Of a stretch of 64,000 nt of DNA, positions 57,245-64,000 are shown in pieces (position 1 is the stretch's first letter; every line of letters starts with the position of its first letter). The notes below the pieces were generated by a model. The model worked only from the letters and a program-made list of their open reading frames with translations, was not told the DNA's origin and searched no databases. The translations under genes were made by a program, and so were the position numbers. Source of the stretch: Paraglaciecola arctica BSs20135 (GTDB taxonomy: Bacteria > Pseudomonadota > Gammaproteobacteria > Enterobacterales > Alteromonadaceae); contig NZ_BAEO01000017.1 of assembly GCF_000314995.1 (NCBI RefSeq), forward strand, positions 34,606 to 98,605, in the 5' to 3' direction.

Positions 57245-57731
57245 GTTTTTCCTCTTTATTTTTAAACATATCGACTATCAACAAAACCGCACCTATACAT
57301 ATGGCACTGTCTGCCACGTTAAATGCTGGCCAATACCAATCTTGATAATACAACACTAAAAAATCAATTACGTAACCATGGACTAATCGATCAAAGGCAT
57401 TGCCAATGGCACCGCCTATGATAAGGCTAAAAGCCACGGGTAAAATCACCTGTTTTGTGGTGGTTTGTTTTAACCACCACAACACCAAAGCACTCACCAC
57501 AAAGGCAATAACTGTAAAAAACCAGCGCTGCCAGCCACCAGCATCATGTAAAAAACTAAATGCAGCGCCATAGTTATATACATGAGTAAGATTAAAAAAC
57601 GGCAATATTTGGATAGCTTGATAGAGTTCAATATTCTCTAGCACTAAAGCTTTAGTGTATTGATCTGCCGCTAAGACCAATACAGACAACCATAAAAATC
57701 GCCATCCTGTTTGCGTAAATAGTTTAAGCAT
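57237..57731 (-). CDS. lspA: Lipoprotein signal peptidase
   Basis: A 164-residue aspartic membrane protease that cleaves lipoprotein signal peptides. I choose ATG 57731; the open frame continues upstream inside ileS. Four membrane helices are evident. The catalytic aspartates are D123 in the VIDF motif and D141 in [10 protein letters not shown], and N111 and R115 sit in [10 protein letters not shown]. The length equals that of E. coli LspA (164). It overlaps ileS by eight bases and fkpB by eight. Confidence 0.95.
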   Translation of the reverse strand: MLKLFTQTGWRFLWLSVLVLAADQYTKALVLENIELYQAIQILPFFNLTHVYNYGAAFSFLHDAGGWQRWFFTVIAFVVSALVLWWLKQTTTKQVILPVAFSLIIGGAIGNAFDRLVHGYVIDFLVLYYQDWYWPAFNVADSAICIGAVLLIVDMFKNKEEKHA

Positions 57732-60540
57732 AGGCGCGTTTCTCGCCCTCACCTTCAACATTATCCACACAACGATCGCAGAGCTCTGGATGAGCAGCAT
57801 GATTACCTATATCTTCACGGTGATGCCAACAGCGACTACATTTTTGCGCGCTTGAAACCGACACAAGCACCGACAACCCAGGCACTTCCGTCTTAACAGC
57901 ATCTGCTGGTACATCATTGCTTTCAATCACTTTAGCCGCAGAAGTGATCAACACAAAGCGCAACTCATCTTCAAGTTTGCTAAGTAAGTTAAACAAATCA
58001 TTGTTAACGTATAAGGTAACTTCTGCTTGCAGCGAACCTTTGATTTTGCCGTCTTTACGGGTTATTTCAATACAGCGATTTACTTCATTTTTAACCGCTA
58101 ATATTTGTTGCCAAAAATCGTTGTTAAAATCACCAGATAAATTTACTTCACCTAAACCGTCATACCATTTACCGGTAAAAACAAATTCATCCTGTTGCCA
58201 AGGCATTTCTTGCCATAATTCTTGAGCGGTAAAACTCGTAATTGGTGCCATCCAGCGAACTAATGCTTCAATAATATGATACAGCGCACTTTGACAAGAG
58301 CGTCGAGCATGGCTTTCACCTTTTGCGGTATATTGTCTGTCTTTGATGATATCCAGATAAAAACTACCCAACTCAATAGAGCAGAACTGCATTAATTTTT
58401 GCGACACAACCAACATATCGTATTTTTCATAGGCGTCGATGATTTCTTGTTGGATACTACTAGCCCGTCCTACAACCCATTTATCTAGTTCCACCATATC
58501 GTCGATGGCAACCAGATCTTTACTAGGATCAAAACCATTAAGATTGGCTAATAAAAAGCGCGAAGTATTACGAATGCGTCGATACGCATCAGCAGAACGA
58601 TTAAGTATTTCATCCGATACAGCTATCTCACTACGATAGTCAGTAGATGCCACCCATAGACGTAAAATGTCTGCGCCTAATTTTCCAGTAACTTGCTGAG
58701 GGGCGATAGTATTACCCAAAGATTTTGACATCTTTTTGCCGTCACCATCTACGGTAAAACCGTGGGTCAGAACTTGTTTGTAAGGTGCATGGCCGGTTGT
58801 GGCAACTGAAGTCATTAAAGACGACATAAACCATCCACGATGTTGGTCAGAACCTTCTAAGTACAAGTCAGCTGACGCAGGAATATCATCACGTTGGTCT
58901 ACGACAAAATAGTGCGTTACACCTGAGTCAAACCATACATCCAAGGTATCGGGCACTTTGACAAAGGTTTCGGCATCTTCGCCTAATAGTGATTCTGGTT
59001 CCACATCCCACCAAGCTTGAATGCCTTTTTGTTCCACCAGCTCGGCTACTTGCTCCAATAATTCATCGGTGCGTGGATGCAATTCACCGGTATCTTTATG
59101 TACAAAAAGTGCAATAGGAACGCCCCAAGTGCGCTGACGGGAAATACACCAATCAGGTCGTCCGGCAACCATAGTTTCAATGCGACTTTCGCCCCATTCA
59201 GGGATCCACTGGGTATTATGAATTTCTTTTATCGACGCTTCACGTAAGCCATTTTTATCCATACTGATAAACCACTGCGGCGTAGCACGGAAGATAAGAG
59301 GCGTTTTATGTCTCCAGCAATGAGGGTAGCTATGGTTATAGGCATGGTGATGTAATAAAGCGCCATGCTCTTTTAATACTTCAACCACATGGTCATTGGC
59401 TTTAAATACGTGTTCACCAGCAAACAACTCGGTGCCTTCTAAAAACACACCATTTGCGCCAACAGGATTAGCAACTTCCAAGTTGTAGTTTTTGCCTACA
59501 TTAAAATCGTCGACACCATGACCTGGAGCAGTATGCACACAACCAGTACCGGCATCGGTAGTGACATGATCACCTAAAATTAACGGTACTTGTGTATCGT
59601 AAAAAGCATGATGTAATGCTTGATTTTCTAAATCTTGGCCTTTACACACACCTAAGGTTTGATAATCTTCAAAGCCAAAACGCTGCATACACTCGTCTAT
59701 CAACTCGGTCGCTAGAACTAAACATTCTTGACCTTTCTCGCTGCGCACTTGTACCAAACTATATTCAAGTGTGGGATGCACACAGACCGCACGATTAGCG
59801 GGTAAGGTCCAAGGTGTAGTTGTCCAAATAGCAACAGATATATCATTTGTAGTGGTAGCAGAAAAACATGCAGCAAACGCAGCTGCGTCCACGACCTTAA
59901 AACGCACATCGATTGAGGGAGAATTTTTGTCTTGATATTCCACTTCGGCTTCCGCCAAAGCTGAACCACAGTCTGTACACCAATGTACTGGTTTAAAGCC
60001 TTTTTCAAGATGTCCTGAACGCACTACAAGACCGAATTCACGAATAATATTGGCTTCTGATTTAAAATCCATTGTTTTGTATGGATTATCCCATTCACCC
60101 AAAATACCTAAACGGATAAAATCGGCTTTTTGACCAACAATTTGTTTCTCGGCATAGTCTCGGCACTTTTGCCTAAATTCAGCAGCAGTGACTTTTTTAC
60201 CTGGTTTACCGACTTTTTTCTCGACCATTAATTCAATTGGCAGACCGTGACAATCCCAGCCTGGGATGTAGGGCGCGTCAAAATCAGATAAGGTTTTAGA
60301 CTTAACAATAATGTCTTTAAGAATTTTATTAACCGCATGACCAATATGAATATCACCATTTGCATAAGGAGGGCCATCATGCAAAATAAAAGGCGTATGG
60401 CCTTTTTTGGCTTCACGAATTTTCTGATAGAGCTTTTTCTGTGTCCACTGCTCAAGCATTTTTGGCTCACGTTGAGCTAAGCTGCCACGCATGGGGAACT
60501 CGGTTTCAGGCAAATTCAAGGTATGTTTATAATCACTCAT
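57724..60540 (-). CDS. ileS: Isoleucyl-tRNA synthetase
   Basis: A 938-residue class Ia synthetase. The HIGH motif is HIGH at 65-68 in [14 protein letters not shown] occurs as KKMSKSLGN near 600, and the CP1 editing domain lies between about 190 and 390. The C-terminal zinc finger is [12 protein letters not shown]...CDRC. It charges tRNA-Ile and edits misactivated valine. Length matches the E. coli enzyme (938). It is downstream of ribF by 41 bases and overlaps lspA. Confidence 0.97.
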   Translation of the reverse strand: MSDYKHTLNLPETEFPMRGSLAQREPKMLEQWTQKKLYQKIREAKKGHTPFILHDGPPYANGDIHIGHAVNKILKDIIVKSKTLSDFDAPYIPGWDCHGLPIELMVEKKVGKPGKKVTAAEFRQKCRDYAEKQIVGQKADFIRLGILGEWDNPYKTMDFKSEANIIREFGLVVRSGHLEKGFKPVHWCTDCGSALAEAEVEYQDKNSPSIDVRFKVVDAAAFAACFSATTTNDISVAIWTTTPWTLPANRAVCVHPTLEYSLVQVRSEKGQECLVLATELIDECMQRFGFEDYQTLGVCKGQDLENQALHHAFYDTQVPLILGDHVTTDAGTGCVHTAPGHGVDDFNVGKNYNLEVANPVGANGVFLEGTELFAGEHVFKANDHVVEVLKEHGALLHHHAYNHSYPHCWRHKTPLIFRATPQWFISMDKNGLREASIKEIHNTQWIPEWGESRIETMVAGRPDWCISRQRTWGVPIALFVHKDTGELHPRTDELLEQVAELVEQKGIQAWWDVEPESLLGEDAETFVKVPDTLDVWFDSGVTHYFVVDQRDDIPASADLYLEGSDQHRGWFMSSLMTSVATTGHAPYKQVLTHGFTVDGDGKKMSKSLGNTIAPQQVTGKLGADILRLWVASTDYRSEIAVSDEILNRSADAYRRIRNTSRFLLANLNGFDPSKDLVAIDDMVELDKWVVGRASSIQQEIIDAYEKYDMLVVSQKLMQFCSIELGSFYLDIIKDRQYTAKGESHARRSCQSALYHIIEALVRWMAPITSFTAQELWQEMPWQQDEFVFTGKWYDGLGEVNLSGDFNNDFWQQILAVKNEVNRCIEITRKDGKIKGSLQAEVTLYVNNDLFNLLSKLEDELRFVLITSAAKVIESNDVPADAVKTEVPGLSVLVSVSSAQKCSRCWHHREDIGNHAAHPELCDRCVDNVEGEGEKRAYA

Positions 60541-60581
60541 TGCTGGTTAAATCCAAATTGGTCAATTGTTACAGTAAAATA

Positions 60582-61508
60582 TTAAGAGGCGCTTAGCAGT
60601 GTTTTTGCCACTAACGCATCTTTTTGTATTTGTTGATGAAGTAACTCAAAAGAGTCGAACTTCATTTCCTCTCTGATTTTACTTACTAAGGCCACAGAAA
60701 TAAATTGGCCATATAAATCATCATTAAAATCAAACAGATGTACTTCTAATTGTGAACGCTGACCGTTCACTGTAGGCCGATGGCCAATATTCGCCACGCC
60801 TGGATAACGTCTATCAGCCACTGTAACTGTGACGGCAAATACCCCATTTACTGGAGCCTTACAGCGTTTTAATAAAACATTAGCAGTAGGGAAACCAATA
60901 GTTCTGCCTCTCTTATCGCCATGTAAAACTTTGCCAGCTATGGTAAAGGGGCGACCTAACATCTGCTGGGCAAGGTCAAAATCATTATTGCTTAGTGCAT
61001 CACGAACTGCAGTTGAGCTAATGCGACATTCTTCGAGGCGAAAACTCTGGGTGCTGACCACGTCAAATTGACATTTTTCGCCTTCTTCTACAAGGGTAGC
61101 AAAATCACCAACTCTCCCTTTACCAAAACGAAAATCATCGCCTACGACCAAAAATTTAATACCTAGTTTATCGACTAACAATCCTTCAATAAAATCAGTG
61201 GCACTAAAAGCAGCAAAATGTCGGTCAAATTTCACGCACAACAAACGATCAACACCTAAGGCTTTCAATTGCGTATATTTATCACGAAGTAAACTTAATC
61301 GAGCAGGTGCCAGCTCAGGGGTAAACAACTCTTCAGGTTGTGGTTCAAACACCATCACAGTAGAAGGCAGCCCCAATTTTTTAGCTTTTTCAATGACTTG
61401 GCTTAGTACAGCTTGATGCCCTAAATGCACCCCGTCAAACTTGCCTATTGTTAATACACAGCCGCGATGTTTGTCACGAATATTATGTAGGCCACGGATC
61501 AGTTCCAC
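60582..61508 (-). CDS. ribF: Bifunctional riboflavin kinase/FMN adenylyltransferase
   Basis: A 308-residue enzyme making FMN and FAD from riboflavin. The N-terminal nucleotidyltransferase domain has TIGKFDGVHLGHQ near 21-33, and the C-terminal flavokinase domain starts near 185 with GRTIGFPTANV and ends in the family segment. The start is a GTG at 61508, preceded by AAGAGAG. It lies between murJ and ileS, the usual order. A tandem near-repeat (61517-61555) lies just upstream. Confidence 0.94.
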   Translation of the reverse strand: MELIRGLHNIRDKHRGCVLTIGKFDGVHLGHQAVLSQVIEKAKKLGLPSTVMVFEPQPEELFTPELAPARLSLLRDKYTQLKALGVDRLLCVKFDRHFAAFSATDFIEGLLVDKLGIKFLVVGDDFRFGKGRVGDFATLVEEGEKCQFDVVSTQSFRLEECRISSTAVRDALSNNDFDLAQQMLGRPFTIAGKVLHGDKRGRTIGFPTANVLLKRCKAPVNGVFAVTVTVADRRYPGVANIGHRPTVNGQRSQLEVHLFDFNDDLYGQFISVALVSKIREEMKFDSFELLHQQIQKDALVAKTLLSAS

Positions 61509-61669
61509 ATCACTCTCTTTAAGCTCAAAGGCTTGCTTTAAAAGCCCAAAGGCTCATTAAAAATCAATCAAAGGCGCGGATTATAACTGACTATAGGACG
61601 ATTGAAAGCAGTAACCTTAAGGAAAGTGCATTTTTAAGCTAAGGCACGCCTTATTAGCATTAGGAGCTA

Positions 61670-61831
61670 TTATTTTGTGACAACCTTCGATGCTGAAAAA
61701 GTCCTTTTTCTAACGCCCAATACTAAAAGACTCATAGCAAAAACGGCTGCCCCAATTACAATTAGTTTTGCTAACTCAAAAATTTTATCTATTAACGTAA
61801 AATCAACCCAAGAGGCGGATATTGGGTTAAG
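61670..61831 (-). pseudogene. murJ: Out-of-frame 3' segment of murJ
   Basis: A 53-codon minus-strand reading frame starting LNPISASWVDFTL and ending in TFSASKVVTK before a TAA at 61670-61672. It contains a hydrophobic helix (LIVIGAAVFAMSLLVLGV) exactly where MurJ has its last helix. It is joined to the upstream murJ frame by one base too many (see the next entry). Deleting one T of the five-T run (A5 at 61836-61840 on the plus strand) restores one continuous frame reading IVILLLNPIS. Together the two frames would make about 530 residues, close to the usual MurJ length. A small plus-strand frame over the same bases is antisense noise. Confidence 0.75.
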
Positions 61832-63263
61832 CAATAAAAATAACTATACCCATCAAGGCACTAGAAACCACAATTTTAATAATTAGATTAATTGTCTGTG
61901 TTGAGGCAATGTAAACCCCTCGCTTGTGCAAAGTACCGTAGAGTAATAAAGCATTCATTAAGGCTGAAAGAGAGGTTGCCATGGCCAAACCTACATAATC
62001 AAATGGCCAAACTAAAATCAAGTTAAACAGCATATTTGCCGCCATACACCAAATCCCGAATTTAACTGGAGTCTTGATGTCTTGCTTTGAGTAAAAGCCA
62101 GGCGCTAACACTTTAACTAACATGAAACTCAATAAACCAAATGAGTATGCCATCAAACTGTGAGAGGCATATATTGCATCTTGAGGGGTAAATTCACCGC
62201 GCTGAAATATGGTCAATAACATAGGCTCTGCCAGCATAAACATGCCTGTTGCAGCGGGAATACCCAAGAAACAAACCATTTTCACAGCCCAGTCGATATT
62301 AGCGCTAAACGCCTTGTCATCCTTAGATACATGATTGTGCGACAAGGTTGGCAGAATAACGGTCGCTATAGCTATGCCAAATAATCCCAGCGGAAATTCT
62401 AATAAACGGTCAGAATAATACAGCCATGCTATCGAGCCTGTCCCTAGAAAACTGGCGATAACAGTATCAAACAACAAATTAAGTTGCCCCACAGAAACAC
62501 CAAAAAGCGCGGGGATAATCAAGGTACGCACTTTGACAATATCAGGGTCCGACCATCCCCATTTGGGTTTAACTAACAATCCAGCTTTGAATAAAAATGG
62601 TAATAAGAAAAGTAACTGAAAAAGCCCACCTAAAAAAACACCCCAGGCTAAGGCGAAAGCCGGTTCGTCAAACCTTGGTGCAAGATATATTGCGCAACTT
62701 ATGATGGCGACATTCAGCAGTACTGGAGTAAAAGCGGCTACAGCAAACTTATTCAAAGTATTCAGGATGGCACCGGCTAAACCGGTTAAAGAGACAAATA
62801 ACAAATAGGGAAAGGTTATTTTTAGCATTAATGACGTCAGTTCAAATTTTTCGCCGCTAGGTTGATCGTTTATATAATCTACAAACCAGCCCATACCAAA
62901 AAGTGCTGCCAATATTGGCGAGCCGACTACCCCAACTATGGTCACTATTGTGACTATGAAACCTAAGGTGCCACTGACTTTGGCAATAAATTGCTTTAAG
63001 TGCTGTTCGTCACCTTCATGCTTAACATCAGCTAAAACAGGTATAAATGCTTGAGCAAAAGCCCCTTCTGCAAATAGACGTCGCAAAAAGTTAGGAATTT
63101 TATTGGCTAAGAAAAACACATCCGCATTGGCACCTGCGCCCATTAAGTTAGCAATAACGGCATCCCTTACCAATCCCAAAATGCGTGAGATAAATGTCAT
63201 GGAGCTGACAATCATGCCTGATTTAAATAACTTACCTGACACCCATTTATCCCTAACCGACAA
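61827..63263 (-). CDS. murJ: MurJ lipid II flippase (frame interrupted at the 3' end)
   Basis: A 478-residue protein from the TTG at 63263, or about 471 from GTG 63242, which has an AGGGA about eight bases upstream. It matches MurJ, which flips lipid II across the inner membrane for peptidoglycan synthesis. Features: SGMIVSSMTFISRILGLVRDAVIANLMGAG, NKIPNFLRRLFAEGAFAQAFIPVLAD (the conserved arginines) and about thirteen helices. It stops early at ...IVIFIA because of a frameshift in a T5 run, leaving the last helix in another frame. MurJ is normally essential, so the break is either a sequence error, a tolerated C-terminal loss or a recoded site. Upstream of ribF, as in other gammaproteobacteria. 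Confidence 0.88.
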   Translation of the reverse strand: MSVRDKWVSGKLFKSGMIVSSMTFISRILGLVRDAVIANLMGAGANADVFFLANKIPNFLRRLFAEGAFAQAFIPVLADVKHEGDEQHLKQFIAKVSGTLGFIVTIVTIVGVVGSPILAALFGMGWFVDYINDQPSGEKFELTSLMLKITFPYLLFVSLTGLAGAILNTLNKFAVAAFTPVLLNVAIISCAIYLAPRFDEPAFALAWGVFLGGLFQLLFLLPFLFKAGLLVKPKWGWSDPDIVKVRTLIIPALFGVSVGQLNLLFDTVIASFLGTGSIAWLYYSDRLLEFPLGLFGIAIATVILPTLSHNHVSKDDKAFSANIDWAVKMVCFLGIPAATGMFMLAEPMLLTIFQRGEFTPQDAIYASHSLMAYSFGLLSFMLVKVLAPGFYSKQDIKTPVKFGIWCMAANMLFNLILVWPFDYVGLAMATSLSALMNALLLYGTLHKRGVYIASTQTINLIIKIVVSSALMGIVIFIA

Positions 63264-63404
63264 AAGCGCTATTATGCGCGAACAGCAGACAAATAGTCTA
63301 ATAATTCAATCATGCTTAGAACAACTAATTTATGTCCGCAAAGCGACTTGAATTAATGAAACTAAAAACAATCCATTATTTGCTTACTAAATCCACATTA
63401 TTGA

Positions 63405-63433
63405 TTGACATAAACAGACTTGATCTTCATAAT
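63405..63433 (+). promoter_or_regulatory. Promoter of rpsT
   Basis: TTGACA (63405-63410) and CATAAT (63428-63433) are 17 bases apart, placing the transcript start about 38 bases before the rpsT start codon. The -35 is perfect and the -10 has one difference from the consensus. Confidence 0.8.
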
Positions 63434-63477
63434 CCGCACCCTTGAATTTTGACTAGAATTTTTTTGGGAGTTCCAAC

Positions 63478-63741
63478 TTGGCTAACATCAAGTCTGCTAA
63501 GAAACGTGCTATACAAGCGGAGAAGCGTCGTCAACACAACGCTAGCCGTCGCTCTATGACACGTACATCTTTGAAAAAAGTACTTTCTGCTATCGCCTCT
63601 GGTGATAAAGAAGCTGCTCAAGCTGCATACACTGCAGCAACACCTCTACTTGACCGTATGGCAACGAAAGGTTTGATACATAAAAATAAGGCAGCTCGTC
63701 ATAAGAGCCGTCTTGCAGCACAAATTAAAGCTTTAGCTTAA
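63478..63741 (+). CDS. rpsT: 30S ribosomal protein S20
   Basis: An 87-residue basic protein matching S20: [20 protein letters not shown] at the N-terminus and an Ala/Lys-rich C-terminal helix ([19 protein letters not shown]). Its start codon is TTG with GGGAG seven bases upstream. The E. coli rpsT gene also starts with UUG, and the weak start is part of its autoregulation. S20 binds 16S rRNA early in assembly. It is divergent from murJ, as in related genomes. Confidence 0.97.
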   Translation: MANIKSAKKRAIQAEKRRQHNASRRSMTRTSLKKVLSAIASGDKEAAQAAYTAATPLLDRMATKGLIHKNKAARHKSRLAAQIKALA

Positions 63742-63755
63742 ATTTGTACTGATTC

Positions 63756-63782
63756 AAAAAAAGCGCCGGTGGCGCTTTTTTT
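63756..63782 (+). terminator. Intrinsic terminator of rpsT
   Basis: AAAAAAAGCGCC (63756-63767) pairs with GGCGCTTTTTTT (63771-63782) over a GGT loop, 14 bases after the stop codon. A textbook rho-independent terminator. Confidence 0.95.
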
Positions 63783-63825
63783 ATATCTAAAAATTGAGTC
63801 AATACCATTCCATCTTAATTACTTC

Positions 63826-63915
63826 CCTCTGTGTTCTCTGTGATGAATTAGCGCTAAAAGCAAAAAATATTGAACCACGGAGGACACAGAGAGCACAGAG
63901 GAAAAGAAAGTTAAA
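63826..63915. repeat. CACAGAG-type palindromic repeat, copy 2
   Basis: CCTCTGTGTTCTCTGTG (63826-63842) pairs with CACAGAGAGCACAGAGG (63885-63901), 16 of 17 bases, around a 42-base loop that contains the AAAAATATTGAACCAC segment shared with 30799-30820. A further CTCTGTG...CTCTGTG stretch at 63976-64000 runs off the window and may be part of the same or a second unit. No gene lies between rpsT and the right edge. Confidence 0.7.
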
Positions 63916-64000
63916 ACCAGTTAAGTGAATGATTAAGCATTTAACTCACTTTTATCTTAACAATCTAATCGCTTTTCTCTGTGTAGCGAAACGCTCTGTG

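Noticed and set aside
61677..61886. Plus-strand 69-codon frame
   Set aside because: It is antisense to the C-terminal segment of murJ, which reads as a recognisable protein on the minus strand.

Overview
The window is about 64 kb of an ordinary low-GC gammaproteobacterial chromosome. The likely source is the family Alteromonadaceae (Glaciecola/Paraglaciecola/Alteromonas-like). This is inferred from the protein sequences, the AT-rich base composition, the murJ-ribF-ileS-lspA-fkpB-ispH block next to type IV pilus minor pilin genes, the rsxABCDGE-nth block, and interspersed palindromic repeats. No phage, insertion sequence, CRISPR array or rRNA operon is visible.

Layout. 1-3 kb: the 3' end of an unidentified gene, divergent argP/argO (arginine export and its regulator), a DUF1456 (YehS-like) protein and a small Cys/His-rich protein. 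3.2-9.9 kb: a same-strand run of DUF432 protein, MscS channel, QEGLA-motif metallopeptidase-like protein and a second MscS channel, ended by a strong terminator shared with convergent rimK, then a DUF21/CNNM membrane protein. 10-17.3 kb: a biotinyl-carboxyltransferase fusion, a membrane GGDEF/EAL protein, a KefB/C-type antiporter and a diguanylate cyclase. 17.4-22.8 kb: NatAB-type ABC exporter, YIP1 protein, DUF3025 protein and a secreted M28 peptidase lipoprotein. 22.8-24.7 kb: a RelBE/StbDE-type toxin-antitoxin pair between two inverted copies of a structured repeat. 24.7-34.4 kb: asnB, a periplasmic solute-binding protein with an NTF2-like partner, divergent queE/queC, a third copy of the repeat, a LysR regulator, uvrB and a MATE transporter. 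34.4-35.6 kb: an AT-rich non-coding stretch with a DnaA-box cluster and two identical tRNA-Asn genes. 35.8-42.5 kb: rsxABCDGE, nth and a YwbE-like gene. 42.6-52.8 kb: a type IV pilus assembly locus with two consecutive minor-pilin sets, one large PilY1 and one divergent pilin. 52.9-55.8 kb: an M16 peptidase lipoprotein. 55.8-64 kb: ispH-fkpB-lspA-ileS-ribF-murJ on the minus strand and rpsT diverging from murJ.

How parts work together. IleS, LspA and FkpB are made from overlapping genes. The Rsx complex is an electron-transfer membrane complex encoded in one overlapping operon. The pilus genes supply the tip adhesin (PilY1) and the minor pilins that prime pilus assembly. The queE/queC pair supplies two steps of 7-deazaguanine (queuosine precursor) synthesis.

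Points most worth a second look: (1) three copies of a ~300-430 bp element whose hairpins keep pairing while their sequences differ; (2) a one-base frameshift in murJ, an essential gene, that separates its last 53 codons; (3) PilY1 with two tandem stalk/CBM96-like repeats inside its von Willebrand A domain, next to duplicated minor-pilin sets; (4) the DUF432-MscS-QEGLA-MscS run facing rimK; (5) a DnaA-box cluster beside tRNA genes in a very AT-rich gap.
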